64,000 nucleotides of DNA, taken from positions 6,352,068 to 6,416,067 of the forward strand of contig NC_090944.1 of assembly GCF_040807025.1 (NCBI RefSeq), given 5' to 3'. How positions within the stretch are numbered: the stretch's first letter is position 1; every line of letters begins with the position of its first letter. The notes below the pieces were generated by a model. That model was not told where the DNA came from. It saw only the letters and a list, made by a program, of their open reading frames with translations, and made no database searches. A program made the position numbers and the translations under genes. Positions 47,202 to 60,875 of this stretch are shown here, piece by piece. Source of the stretch: Struthio camelus. Taxonomy: Eukaryota > Chordata > Aves > Struthioniformes > Struthionidae.

Positions 47202-50200
47202 TTGGGGCCAGCAGCAGGCTCCGCGCCTGGGCAGACGTGCCAGTAACCAGCGCCCGCGGAGCTAGACGCCTTCGCCACCTCCGGGCCAGCGTCAATAAAC
47301 CTCTGTGCAAGACTCTGTGGGAGGCGAGAGTGAAACACCATGTGAAGTGCTATGAAGGAGGCGCAGGAATGCTCCCTGAGTCTTAGGAAGCCAGCCGTTC
47401 CCCGAACTCAGGCTTTCCTGCTCCTGACAGGGCTGAGTAGAGCAGCAACATGCAAAAACATGTCTCCAGAAGAGAAGTTTAAATGCTTAGCTCAGATGAA
47501 CCATCACATAGGAAACTGGCTGTCAGAAGAAGTCCGTGAGATCCTTACAAAGCGCAGTGGATGTGATCCTGGGGGCGCTCTGGAGCAAGATCTGAATTCC
47601 CCTGTGAATGGAGACTATGTAGCCTCCAACAGTGATCTGCAGAAAGAAGTTGTAAAACGGGGGAGAATTGCTATCGGTCAGGGGGCTGAGCAGAAAGATT
47701 CATCCAAGCCATCACCCTCAGCAGAACAGTGGGAGGATCCTAAAAGGAATGAGCGTTCCAGAGGCCAAGAGGTCCTCCACTTGATCAAACACCCGGGACT
47801 AGAAAATTGCTACGCAAGGAAAAGGGGGAGGGCAGATCTTCAGGTTATCGACAAGACTGCCCTATGTGACAGCCAGCCCAGGATTGGCAGTGAATACCCC
47901 TTCCATTTTCGGCACAAGCTGCTGATGCTGGACTACCGTGGAAGGTATCTGGTTTGCCAGGAGCATGGCAAAGCAAAAGAAGGCGTTCTGAGCACTCCGA
48001 ATGCAACAAGCCTTGGCACTGAGTGCTCAGATAGTGCCTCAGATATGGACAGTGAGTTTTTCAATGCTGAGCGTGAAGAAGGGGATGCCTCTGTTACAGC
48101 AGGTCTGACACACACACATGCCATGGACCTCCAGGTGGCGATGTTTCATGGTGCCCCTGATTTCACGAGCCAGTACATTTCAACAAACCTCGCTTTGTGC
48201 CACTTGGTGCTCCCCCTCCTGCTACCAAATCCATGCACCGCACCAAGAGAGTTCCCTCAGCCAAGTTAAAAAGAGCTGGAAAGGGACGGAACAATTGGGA
48301 AAGCAGACCACAATTCAGAGGAGCAGACCACAATTCAGAGGCACAAAAACAAACCGATTGATCAGGCAGACACACCCATCGTGTCCTTCATACGGATCGG
48401 GAGTTCTCCTTCCTCTTCCAAGGCTCAGCTCCTGAATGCTCTGCCGACTAAACACAAACACGACACTTTCTTCCATCGACATTGCAAAGGCAGCACCAAA
48501 GGCTGTCTTCTAATGACAGGTGTTGTGCAGATCTCTTGGTCCTGTGCCAGTGGCAGTGCTGATGACACTTTTGACGGCTGTGTTGCTTTTTGTAACCTGC
48601 ATGGGGATGCTAGAGGTCATGAACAACAATTGCCGTTTTTACAGCAGATCTCTTCTGTGAAGGAGGCTCTCAGTTAGCTGAGTCTGACCAGAGTGACAAG
48701 AAAGGCATGAACATTGTACGTGACCCGTGGCAGTCTCAAAAGCCTTTGATTTGTCTTTTCACTGAAGAAGAGAATGTTGCATGTGGCCAATCTAGCCAGA
48801 ATGTAAAAAGAGGTATCCAGAACAGAAACACAGCAGAATTAGTAGAGGAGCTGATAAAAACAATCAGAGACCTACTAGCAAGGTGAAACAACCTCTTAAG
48901 GCTTGATGCTTGTCAGGACACAGCTCGCCAACGTGGATTTATTGTGGCTAAAGAGGCAGAAGAGTGTGTGAGAGCCAAAGCAAAGGCAAGAACCTTGGTG
49001 GGATTCTTGACAAAGGAGAAATTGTGTTTGAGATCAAATCACAGCTACTGCCTCTTCAAGGACAACTATGGTACCCATGGTGTAAAAAGGAGAAAGAGCT
49101 CCCCCGCTTGCAGGAAAAGAGGAACAAGAACATAGAACATCATGGGAGCCAAAGTGAGCCAGAGAAGTGTGCAGGACGAAGAAAGCAACTCGACAGAGCG
49201 TTCCCCCTCAAGCAGCTGATGAAATCAGTCCTCGCTTTTCTCCAGGCACAGTCAAGAGACACCAAGAAATACTTGCTGCAGTGGAGGAAGGTCTTTAGGG
49301 ATGACCTGTCCTCTGAGCACTTGGAGGAACTTCAGAAAGAGTATCATCAGTGAAGGTATCAAATCCTGGAAATAAAGAACAGCAAGGAAAAAACCACTCT
49401 GAAAACAGCATTGATGAATAAGTTAGAAGCCCTCTCCAATGCAGTCAATGATTCATCCATTGGTCTTAAGCGTCTTTTGAGAGAAGTAGGGCAGATTCGT
49501 GAAGCTCTAGAATCCTTGAACTCAAAAGATGAATGTTTTTGCAAACTACCTGAAGTGGCAGTCGATCTGACGGTTTCAGGGTATGCCCTTGAAGTGGTGG
49601 ATGGTGATGCTTCGTCTGTACCGTGACGATGGCTTGGGGCAATCTTTGACAAATTGAGAAGCTAGGGGAGAGAAGAGCGTTTGTTCTCTCAGTGCTTGGC
49701 ATCCAGAGCCCGGGGAAGTCAAGCCTGCTGAATGCCATGTTTGGTCTGCAGTGGAACGTCAGTGCGGGGAGAGGCACGCGGGGAGCGTTTATGCAGCTGC
49801 TTCAGGTGGACGAGAAACCCCAAGAGGCCGTGGACTTTGATTACAGGCTGATTGTTGACACAGGAGGACTTTGTGCCATGGAGGTGGCCAATAAGCAGTC
49901 ACTTAATGATGACAATGAGCTAGCCACCTTTGGCATTGGCATTGGCAACATGACTCTGATCAATATCTTGGGAGAAAATCCTGGAGACATGCAAGATGTC
50001 CTTCAGCTAGCTGGGCAGGCTTTTCTCCGCATGAAGCAAGTCAATCTTTCGCCAAGCTGCTGCTTTGTGCACCACAATGTTGGAGAAATAAGTGCCCAGG
50101 AACAAAACATGCAAGCACAAAGACGCCTGCAGGAAAAGCTGGAGGAAATGGCAGGGACAGCCACCCAGCCGCCCAGCAGGCATTCTGCCATGTCACCCAC

Positions 50201-51182
50201 AGTCACTACTTTGCTCACCTCTGGGTGGCAAGGAAACCCACCCATGGCCCCACCCAACCCCACACACAGCCAGCACGTGCAGCAGTTAAAGAGCACAATT
50301 CTCCAAGCTGCCAAGAAGGGATCGCAGGGCACTATTTCAAGGCTCTCGAGCTTGAAAGTTCGTATGAGTGACTTGTGGAAGGCTCTGCTGAATGAAAAGT
50401 TTGTTTTCCCTTTCCAAAACACTCGGGAAGTTGCTGCAGACAACAGCTTAGGAACAACCGACAGCCAGTGGACCTGGCAGCTGGGGAGCCACATCCTAGA
50501 CTTGCAAATGAAACGGAACAATCGGATTAAAAAGGGAGACGTTCCGCATGTGACTCGAAGAAGCCTTATGGAGGAAGTGCAAGATAAATATGAGACCCTC
50601 TGGAAAGACTTGGAACCGTATTTCAGGGAAGATGACGCCAGTGGGCTTTTGATTCAGCGGAAAGCAAGCATTGAAAATCAACCGCAAGATCTGAGAGAAG
50701 CACTTGTGGAAGAGACACAGAGAAAGTCTGCCGAGTTCATTGAACGGGAGAAGAATCCGAGCAAAGGGCATCAGAAGAAGCCAGAATGTGAACACGAGCT
50801 TGTCAAGAGAAGGCAACTGGTGGCTTTGTCGCTAAAGAAGGAAGAGCTGCATGAAGAAAAGCTGAGGCAACACTTGGCTAGCCTCTGGAAACAATGGCTC
50901 TACAAAGTATCTTCCAGTGCACCTCCTCCTGCAGAACGAAACATAAACCTCCCTAGTGAGACCACTCTGCTGGAACATTTCAAGCAAGAGCCAAACAGAG
51001 AGGAAGAAATAAAATGCTTCTTGCCAAAGGATGCATTTCCCATGGCATCCCTTGCAGGCAGTGCAAGAGATCATTGCTGCTGGAAGCTGCATTTCATTTC
51101 ATCCCTTTGTATTTCAGATGCTAGTCGTACTTCCCAAAACATGTCTACAATAAACTCGCGGGCTAGCCTTCTGGTCAGGGTG

Positions 51183-52010
51183 TCTCGTGGTGCTGGGCTT
51201 GTGGCGGGGGTGCCGAGGGGATCTGGGCGTTGTGTTGGGGGTGCTGGTCTTGTCGTGGGGGGTGCAGAGGGGAGTTGGTCCTTGTGTTGGGGGTGCTGAT
51301 CTTTGTTTTGAGGTGCAGAGGGGATCTGGACCTTGTGTTGGGGGTGCATAGGGGATCTGGGTGTTGTTGTGGGGGTGCTTAGAGGAGGTGGGCCTTGTGT
51401 TGGGGGTGCTGGTCTTGTCGTGGGGGTGCAGAAGGGATCAGGGCCTTGTTTTTGGGGTGCTGGTCTTTGTTCTGGGGTGCAGAGGGGATCTGGGCATTGT
51501 GTTGGGGGTGCTGAGGGGATTTGGGTGTTGTTGTGGGGGTGCTTAGAGGACGTGCGTCTTGTGTTGGGGGTGCTGGGTTTTTTGTGGGGGTGGAGAGGGG
51601 ATCAGGGCCTTGTTTTTGGGGTGCTGGGCCTTGTTTTGGGAGTGCTGGGCTTGTTATGGGGGTGCTGGGGGGATCAGGGCATTGTGTTGGGGGTGCTGGG
51701 CATTGTGTAGGGTTTGCTGGGCTTGTTATGGGGGTGCAGAGGGGATCTGGGTCTTGTTTTGGGGGTGCTTAGAGGACGTGGGCCTTTTGTTGGGGGTGCT
51801 GGGCTTGTCGTGGGGGTCCTGAGTGGTCATGGTGTTGTGTTGGGGGTGGTGGGCGTTGTTTTGGGAGAACTAGGCTTGTTTTCAGGGTGCTTAGGGGATC
51901 TGGGCCTTGTTTTCGGGGTACTGAGGGGATCTGGGCGTTGTTTTGGCGGTGCTGGGCCTTGTCATGGGGGTGTTGAGGGAATCTAGGCCTTTTTTTGGGG
52001 GTGTGGAGAG
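51183..52010 (+). repeat. G-rich minisatellite, unit 5 (828 bp)
   Basis: Same length as in units 3 and 4 but with a private set of changes on the left side (51188-51660), so it has diverged without length change. Confidence 0.95.
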
Positions 52011-52200
52011 GGTTCCGGAGCACTCGACCAGGTTGCCCAGAGAGGTTGTGGAGTCTCCTTCCCTGGAGATATTCAAAAGCCGCCTGGCCCAATCCTGGGC
52101 AATATGCTCCAGAGGACCCTGGCTGAGCAGGGGCGTTGGACTCCAGGATCTCCGGAGGTCCCTTCCAACCTCCACCATTCTCTGAGCCTGTGATTCTGTG
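52011..52200 (+). mobile_element. CR1 3' end, unit 5
   Basis: Same element; it returns to the GCCCAGAGAGG form of units 1, 2 and 6, although the adjacent minisatellite is of the unit 3/4 type. Confidence 0.92.
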
Positions 52201-52864
52201 AAATGTTAAGGCTAAAATTTTAACACTCACATCCCAGAAGTTTTCTTTTCCTTTCTTCTCAGAATTTGTTCCCATCGATGGTTGAGCCCATCACACATCT
52301 TCCACAATCACCTGTAATGTGCTCATGTAGTGTTCAAATGCTATAGGTCATATGGTTGCTATAGGGGTTGGTTCACCTAGTTGATTTAAACCAGTTGAGG
52401 GAATGGTTAGAACGTACAGCTAGCAATCTGGTTTTGGAGCTAAGGAAAGGTTTTGCACATTGAGTGACTACTCCCCAAATTACAGCTTGGTTGCCACTGG
52501 CCACGCACGCAGGGAGCCCCATTCCCCTTGGGATCATTCCAGTTAATATGAAAGAGAGAATCAACCGTATCGGGAATAATACCAACGGTGCGTCTATATG
52601 ATTGGGGCCTGGGCATACAAGTCTCGAACTCCCATCTCTCCATCATATGTCTAGCAAGCCAAGAATCTTCCACAAGACTTGAACTGGAGGAATGTGTGGG
52701 ATCAAAACTGTCATGTCACCTGGGGGAGTGAACCAGACACCGTGCGTAGGGCCTACGAAATAGATGGCTCAGTGTTACAGTGGGGACAACAAACAATTGT
52801 ACTTGGGACCTGAGAGGACCACTCCCTGAGAGAGACCTGCCCAATCGAAGCTATTTCCAAGCAG
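52201..52864 (+). other. Unassigned conserved block, unit 5
   Basis: Same form as in units 3 and 4. Confidence 0.5.
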
Positions 52865-54267
52865 GTGGTCCTGAAGGGAGCACTGCCCTTCAGGAAAAAG
52901 CCTTTGCGCAGCTGCGCTATTACCAGAACGGAGCAGCTTCACGACCGCATCACACAGCTCATCAGCCTCCCCATCGACACACAGGAACAGGAGCCAATGC
53001 ATGACAACCAAAGTTGCATTCATGACAGACTGCATGAAATAGGAAAACAGGTGGACTCGGCAGCCAGGAACTCCACATATGTCTTCACTCATGGATACAG
53101 AATACATTCAGCAGTGTCTCTAGGCAAAGTGGCAGCAGAAAGGTTGGCAAAGATGCAGAAGGCTTTCACAAGAGCAAACGACCCCACTTTCTACCTGCGG
53201 GGCCAGAGAGAAGACTTCTTCACAAGTTTCCACATGTCCTGCCAAGCAGTGCCCTCTCTCACAGCAGTTGCTGATTTTTTTTATGTGACGAGCTTTCAGG
53301 AGCTGTTTGACAGGCAGTGTCTGTGAAGACTGCTCTTGATATAGCCTGGGAAAGGAGCTCTAACTCTCCAGCTTTCAGTGGCCATCGATCTCAACTAGAA
53401 ACGGCTATTCTCCTCTCTCTTGCGGAGGAAGAGAATGGTGAGAAGTTCAGGCAGCACATTCATTTCCCCCAACATGTTTTAGAAGGTTTCGTTGAAAAGT
53501 GTCTTAACAACTATTGCTTAGACAAGAACAATTCAAGGCTGAAGAACTTGTTCCATGTTTCCCTGAATTCATTCCAGACTCTTGCTGCTGCTGCTAGCTT
53601 TGCGCCTACAACTCCAGTTGTCCAAGAGAACTGTGGCAATGTCTCCCTGTGGCTAGAGGAATTTGGGAGCAGACTTGGAGCTAATTCTGAACTTCCCAGA
53701 AGTCATCTGAAAAGCATTGAGCATCAAGAAAGAAAGGAGCTAGAGCTCCTGGAGGAGGCAATGAGTAAAGCTCTGGCCCCTGTGCTAGCAAACCTGAAAC
53801 AGGCATTTTCCATGCCTCATCTGAAAGCTTGGAACTGGAAACCTCATACAATCGGAGTTGAAGGGCTGCACGGCTGCTGGAAGCAATGCCCGTTGTGCAG
53901 CGCTCTTTGCACAGACACAATACGTGCTCCTGATGGGGACCACGGTGTTCACTTCCATCGCCCTCAAGTCCTCAATCGTAGCCAGTGGGTTAGAAGAAAT
54001 CGGTTTGTCCCTGCCCTTTGCTCCAGTCTTGTAGCAAGTCACGGTTGCCTTGTGCTTGAGGATAACAAGGAAGCTGCCTATACAAAGTCTAGAGAAGCAG
54101 GAGCAGCTTCTGCCAGTTGGAGCCTCACGCCAGAAAGCTCCCCGCAGGCATGCTGCAAATGGCTTGTGTGCCGTTTCCACTCACAATTGCAACAAGATTG
54201 CTGTGCACAATTGGAGGGCACAGCAGCAACCCGTCCAGAAGGGGAAAAGTGCCCAAAGAAAGAACGA

Positions 54268-55220
54268 GCCACGCGCTCGGCATGGGCTTGTCAGGGACGA
54301 CTCTGGGCTTTGGTTGGGCTTTGTGCTGGCGGGAGCTGTGTTGGGGCTGGCCTTGGTGGGCTGCGCCTTGTTGGGGTTTGGGTGAGAGCAGCGTCAGGTG
54401 GGGCCTGGGGGTGCCCTGGCAGACCAGGTGTGTGGAAGTGATGTCACCATGGCATCACAATGCCGGGGTCTTTCTGGAGGTGGGGCTGGGGGAAGTGCCG
54501 CTGTCACTTTGCCTGCGAGCGAGCGAGCGAGCGAGTGTGCGAGCGAGTGCGCGAGCAGGTGGAGAGCGTGGCGTTGAGCTGGGGCGAAGGAGCGAGGCAG
54601 CGGGGTAAGAGCTGGCTCCTTCCGTCTCTCTGCAGTCTCTCCTCCCCTCGGGGCGCTCTCCCTGGCTTTGTCGCCCCCCCCAGCGCCCACCACCCGCTGC
54701 ACGCTCCCTCGGTGGGCGCAAGTGCCACAATCAGGCAAACGTCCCCGCCGCGAAGCCCAGCCACGCTCGGGCACCATTCTGCGCCCTTGCTGCTCACGAC
54801 CCGGTGTCCCCGCGTCACACGTGGGAAAGCAGCGGCGGGAGCGGGCAGCCAGGCAAGGCCGACGGAGTGAGGGCACCGTGCCCTGCTTTTTGCAGAGTTG
54901 CTCTCGGCGGCCTTTGGCTCTTCTCCTGGTGTCAGATTGACGCTGTTGATCTTGGGGTGCGGAGGAGCGTGCACAGGGTGAGCCGCAGAGCAGAGCGGAG
55001 CGGTCAGGGTCGGGGGAGGTTGGTGGAGGGGCGTTGGAGGGGCGGTGGGGAGCAGGGCTTTGGGGGCTGCTGGTCTGCCTTGGTCGGGGAGGGGGAGGGT
55101 GGCTGCAAGGGGCGGCGTGCTCAGAGGTGGGTGCTGTGTTTTGGGTGGCACTCTTGGAGCAGGACGTGGAGGCGGAGCGCTGAGCAGGCTGCACGCTCGC
55201 GGCGCGCTTCCGGTGGCGGC
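54268..55220 (+). promoter_or_regulatory. CpG-rich promoter-like region, unit 5
   Basis: GCGA run at 54515-54556; one extra C in the C-run near 54675. The region before the ATG is unchanged. Confidence 0.5.
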
Positions 55221-56853
55221 ATGGAGCCTCGGAGGCTGAGCGTCGTGGGCGAGTTTGTGGTGCTGAGCCTCTTTGTGGTGTGCCTGGCCCACATGCCCTC
55301 GGTCGTCAACGTCCTCACGATCCTGTGCATAGCGGTGGTGTTGGTGCCGGCGGGGAAAAGGCCCTGGCCCAAGGTAGGAGTCAGCCTGGGCATGGCCCCG
55401 AGCTGGCGCGGGCAGCGAGAGGGCTGAGGCCGCGGCAGCACCTGCAGCAAGGGCAGCCTGACGTTGCTGCGCACAAGCCTGCCTCCAGCCTCAGCTCTGC
55501 GTGCCCCGCGCAGCCCTTCCGCGAGCAGGGCGCCTCTTGGCGCAGCGTGGATGCTCGCCACTAAGGCAGCGCTCTCTTGGGCTGTGCAGGGGCCTCGCGG
55601 CAGTGCTGGCAGCCTGGGCAACGGCAGCGTGGACGAGCCCGGAGGTGAGCAGCCCCGGCCCAGAGCGTAGGCGCGCTCGACAGCGCCTCCCGGCCAAGAC
55701 AGCCCAGCGCCGCCAGCGCCCACCGCCCTCGGCCCCAGCTGGGGCTCCGCCGACGGGCTGCCCTCGCTCACTGCCTCTCTGCCTCCTCTTCCAGCAGCCT
55801 CCTTCCTGCCCACGGTGCAGACGCAGGACTGTGCAGCCAGCCGGCAGGCAGGGTAAGCGGAGGCCTGGCCTGCAGGGGGGCTGCCCCACAGCCCTGGCCA
55901 GGCCCACCGCAGGCAAGAGCCCGATGCAGCCCAGAGCCACAGACCTGCGCCTGGCCTGGGCCCCCCAAAGAGCAGGGCATGGCATGGCTAGGGCTGGGGT
56001 CGACGCGCGGGATGCCCGGGACATGCCGCATGCCTGCTGCTCACCAACTGGGAAGCCCCTTTGCTCCTTGCCCACTGCTGCAGCCCTGGCCCCAGCGCCC
56101 CCTCCGCCCGCACCCTGGCACCCTTTAGCATCTGCTGCCACCAGGGCTTCCCCCTGGGGCACCCAAGGCAGCCTCCTCACCTCCTTTCTCCCTCCCAGGC
56201 TCACAAGCGAGGACACCTTGTCCCCTCGCCACCTCCTGCCGACCTCCGAGCCAGACACGGATGGATGGAAGTTGGATGGCCCTCTCCCACTGCCACCAGC
56301 CTCCATCCTGCTGGACGCTCCCCCAACACCTGCAGGAGTGCTGGGTGAGCTGCTTGTGCCCACAGCCCTCCCGCCATCCCCACCACGCAGGCGGGTCCGC
56401 TTTGGGCGCAACCAGACCGTGTTGCTGAGCGAGGAAGGTCACGAGCTGCTGGACTGCCTCCCCAAAGCCCCACACCTCGACTGGCCAGCCCACATCCCGC
56501 GCCGGTCCATCCTGCACTGTGCCTGGGCACCCGTCCCGCTGGCAGGGGAAGGCACAGTGCGGCCACTTTTGCCCCCCGAGCAGTCCGAGGACGAAGAGGA
56601 CGAGGAGCCAGCGTGTGCCACCTCCCTGCAGCGCTGGCCCACCATGCAGCTCTGGAGCCCACCACCGGAGGTGCCCTCCCCTCCCGCTGCAGCCACCGGC
56701 TGCACAGCGGCCCTGGCCTGCCTGCTCTGCCCAGCCTGCCCAGCCTGCCCTGCAGGCGCCTTCAGAGGGCTGCGCAAGGGCCTCCGCAGATGCGCCTCCT
56801 TCCTGCGAGGGCCACGGCGAGTGCTCAGGAGGCGCCAGGCAAGGGCCAGCTGA
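55221..56853 (+). CDS. Uncharacterised RVRF protein gene, copy 5
   Basis: Exons 55221-55373, 55590-55644, 55795-55852 and 56199-56853 predict 306 residues. It combines features of both groups: LLSEEGHEL as in copies 1 and 2, but PRRRVRFG, SEDEEDEEP and the 9-base gain as in copies 3 and 4. Private changes are two prolines in and after the second hydrophobic segment (VLVPAGKRPWPK), which may weaken it as a membrane helix, and EDTLSPRH for EDILSPRH. AATAAA is at 56946-56951. The next copy lies right of the window. Confidence 0.65.
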
Positions 56854-59800
56854 TTGGGGCCAGCAGCAGGCTCCGCGCCTGGGCAGACGTGCCAGTAACC
56901 AGCGCCCGCGGAGCTAGACGCCTTTGCCGCCTCCGGGCCAGCGTCAATAAACCTCTGAGCAAGACTCTGCGGGAGGCGAGAGTGAAACACCATGTGAAGT
57001 GAAAAGAAGGCGGCGCAGGAATGCTCCCTGAGTCTTAGGAAGCCAGCCGTTCCCCGAACTCAGGCTTTCCTGCTCCTGACAGGGCTGAGTAGAGCAGCAA
57101 CATGCAAAAACATGTCTCCAGAAGAGAAGTTTAAATGCTTAGCTCAGATGAACCATCACATAGGAAACTGGCTGTCAGAAGAAGTCCGTGAGATCCTTAC
57201 AAAGCGCGGTGGATGTGATCCTGGGGGCGCTCTGGAGCAAGATCTGAATTCCCCTGTGAATGGAGACTATGTAGCCTCCAACAGTGATCTGCAGAAAGAA
57301 GTTGTAAAACGGGGGAGAATTGATATCGGTCAGGGGGCTGAGCAGAAAGATTCATCCAAGCCATCACCCTCAGCAGAACAGTGGGAGGATCCTAAAAGGA
57401 ATGAGCGTTCCAGAGGCCAAGAGGTCCTCCACTTGATCAAACACCCGGGACTAGAAAATTGCTACGCAAGGAAAAGGGGGAGGGCAGATCTTCAGGTTAT
57501 CGACAAGACTGCCCTATGTGACAGCCAGCCCAGGATTGGCAGTGAATACCCCTTCCATTTTCGGCACAAGCTGCTGATGCTGGACTACCGTGGAAGGTAT
57601 CTGGTTTGCCAGGAGCATGGCAAAGCAAAAGAAGGCGTTCTGAGCACTCCGAATGCAACAAGCCTTGGCACTGAGTGCTCAGATAGTGCCTCAGATATTG
57701 ACAGTCAGTTTTTCAATGCTGAGCGTGAAGAAGGGGATGCCTCTGTTAAAGCAGGTCTGACACACACACATGCCATGCACCTCCAGGTGGCGATGTTTCA
57801 TGGTGCCCCTGATTTCACGAGCCAGTACATTTCAACAAACCTCGCTTTGTGCCACTTGGCGCTCCCCCTCCTGCTACCAAATCCATGCACCGCACCAAGA
57901 GAGTTCCCTCAGCCAAGTTAAAAAGAGCTGGAAAGGGACGGAACAATTGGGAAAGCAGACCACAATTCAGAGGAGCAGACCACAATTCAGAGGCACAAAA
58001 ACAAACCGATTGATCAGGCAGACACACTCATCGTGTCCTTCCTACGGATCGGGAGTTCTCCTTCCTCTTCCAAGGCTCAGCTCCTGAATGCTCTGCCGAC
58101 TAAACACAAACACGACACTTTCTTCCATCGACATTGCAAAGGCAGCACCAAAGGCTGTCTTCTAATGACAGGTGTTGTGCAGATCTCTTGGTCCTGTGCC
58201 AGTGGCAGTGCTGGTGACACTTTTGACGGCTGTGTTGCTTTTTGTAACCTGCATGGAGATGCTAGAGGTCATGAACAACAATTGCCGTTTTTACAGCAGA
58301 TCTCTTCTGTGAAGGAGGCTCTCAGTTAGCTGAGTCTGACCAGAGTGACAAGAAAGGCATGAACATTGTACGTGACCCGTGGCAGTCTCAAAAGCCTTTG
58401 ATTTGTCTTTTCACTGAAGAAGAGAATGTTGCATGTGGCCGATCTAGCCAGAATGTAAAAAGAGGTATCCAGAACAGAAACAAAGCAGAATTAGTAGAGG
58501 AGCTGGTAAAAACAATCAGAGATCTGCTAGCAAGGTGAAACAACCTTTTAAGGCTTGATGCTTGTCAGGACACAGCTCGCCAACGTGGATTTATTGTGGC
58601 TAAAGAGGCAGAAGAGTGTGTGAGAGCCAAAGCAAAGGCAAGAACCTTGGTGGGATTCTTGACAAAGGAGAAATTGTGTTTGAGATCAAATCACAGCTAC
58701 TGCCTCTTCAAGGACAACTATGGTACCCATGGTGTAAAAAGGAGAAAGAGCTCCCCCGCTTGCAGGAAAAGAAGAACAAGAACATAGAACATCATGGGAG
58801 CCAAAGTGAGCCAGAGAAGTGTGCAGGACGAAGAAAGCAACTCGACAGAGCGTTCCCCCTCAAGCAGCTGATGAAATCAGTCCTCGCTTTTCTCCAGGCA
58901 CAGGCAAGAGACACCAAGAAATACTTGCTGCAGTGGAGGAAGGTCTTTAGGGATGACCTGTCCTCTGAGCACTTGGAGGAACTTCAGAAAGAGTATCATC
59001 AGTGAAGGTATCAAATCCTGGAAATAAAGAAAAGCAAGGAAAAAAACCACTCTGAAAACAGCATTGATGAATAAGTTAGAAGCCCTCTCCAATGCAGTCA
59101 ATGATTCATCCATTGGTCTTAAGTGTCTTTTGAGAGAAGTAGGGCAGATTTGTGAAGCTCTAGAATCCTTGAACTCAAAAGATGAATGTTTTTGCAAACT
59201 ACCTGAAGTGGCAGTCGATCTGACGGTTTCAGGGTATGCCCTTGAAGTGGTGGATGGTGATGCTTCGTCTGTACGGTGACGATGGCTTGGGGCAATCTTT
59301 GACAAGTTAATTGAGAAGCTAGGGGAGAGAAGAGCGTTTGTTCTCTCAGTGCTTGGCATCCAGAGCCTGGGGAAGTCAAGCCTGCTGAATGCCATGTTTG
59401 GTCTGCAGTGGAACGTCAGTGCGGGGAGAGGCACGCGGGGAGCGTTTATGCAGCTGCTTGAGGTGGACGAGAAACCCCAAGAGGCCGTGGACTTTGATTA
59501 CAGGCTGATTGTTGACACAGGAGGACTTTGTGCCATGGAGGTGGCCAATAAGCAGTCACTTAATGATGACAATGAGCTAGCCACCTTTGGCATTGGCATT
59601 GGCAACATGACTCTGATCAATATCTTGGGAGAAAATCCTGGAGACATGCAAGATGTCCTTCAGCTAGCTGGGCAGGCTTTTCTCCGGATGAGGCAAGTCA
59701 ATCTTTCGCCAAGCTGCTGCTTTGTGCACCACAATGTTGGAGAAATAACTGCCCAGGAACAAAACATGCAAGCACAAAGACGCCTGCAGGAAAAGCTGGA

Positions 59801-60875
59801 GGAAATGGCAGGGACAGCCGCCCAGCCGCCCAGCAGGCATTCTGCCATGTCACCTGCTTCAGCGATGTCATCCGCTTTGATGTGAACAGCCACAGTCACT
59901 ACTTTGCTCACCTCTGGGTGGCAAGGAAACCCACCCAGGGCCCCACCCAACCCCCCACACAGCCAGCACATGCAGCAGTTAAAGAGCACAATTCTCCAAG
60001 CTGCCAAGAAGGGATCGCAGGGCACTATTTCAAGGCTCTCGAGCTTGAAAGTTCGTATGAGTGACTTGTGGAAGGCTCTGCTGAATGAAAAGTTTGTTTT
60101 CCCTTTCCAAAACACTCGGGAAGTTGCTGCAGACAACAGCTTAGGAACAACCGACAGCCAGTGGACCTGGCAGCTGGGGAGCCACATCCTAGACTTGCAA
60201 ATGAAACGGAACAATCGGATTAGAAAGGGAGACGTTCCGCATGTGACCCGAAGAAGCCTTATGGAGGAAGTGCAAGATAAATAGGAGACCCTCTGGAAAG
60301 ACTTGGAACCGTATTTCAGGGAAGATGACGCCAGTGGGCTTTTGATTCAGCGGAAAGCAAGCATTGAAAATCAACCGCAAGATCTGAGAGAAGCACTTGT
60401 GGAAGAGACACAGAGAAAGTCTGCCGAGTTCATTGAACGGGAGAAGAATCCGAGCAAAGGGCATCAGAAGAAGCCAGAATGTGAACACGAGCTTGTCAAG
60501 AGAAGGCAACTGGTGGCTTTGTCGTTAAAGAAGGAAGAGCTGCATGAAGAAAAGCTGCGGCAACACTTGGCTAGCCTCTGGAAACAATGGCTCTACAAAG
60601 TATCTTCCAGTGCACCTCCTCCTGCAGAACCAAACATAAACCTCCCTAGTGAGACCACTCTGCTGGAACATTTCAAGCAAGAGCCAAACAGAGAGGAAGA
60701 AATAAAATGCTTCTTGCCAAAGGATGCATTTCCCATGGCATCCCTTGCAGGCAGTGCAAGAGATCATTGCTGCTGGAAGCTGCATTTCATTTCATCCCTT
60801 TGTATTTCAGATGCTAGTCGTACTTCCCAAAACATGTCTACAATAAACTCGCAGGCTAGCCTTCTGGTCAGGGTG

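Larger units (their letters stand above)
39559..49195 (+). repeat. Array unit 4 (9637 bp)
   Basis: Four bases shorter than unit 3, exactly accounted for by loss of GTTA near 40014. It otherwise shares the indels of unit 3. Confidence 0.97.
47460..54267 (+). pseudogene. GVIN1-like: VLIG/GVIN1-like pseudogene, copy e
   Basis: Pieces: 47460-48269, 48381-48677, 48964-49353, 49411-49626, 49692-51299, 52865-53326, 53317 onward. At 48375 it reads CCCATCGTG, giving PIVSF as in mammalian family members, where copies b to d read LMVSF; even so, the one-base frame break just upstream remains. Indels in the middle part match copy d. The long P-loop piece ends in a differently mutated minisatellite start (CGTGGTGCTGGGCTT), giving 535 codons. 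Confidence 0.9.
49196..58847 (+). repeat. Array unit 5 (9652 bp)
   Basis: Like unit 4 in the VLIG middle and minisatellite, but it keeps the 14-base intron segment found in units 1 and 2 and has one extra C near 54675. Those 15 bases explain the length difference from unit 4. Confidence 0.97.
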
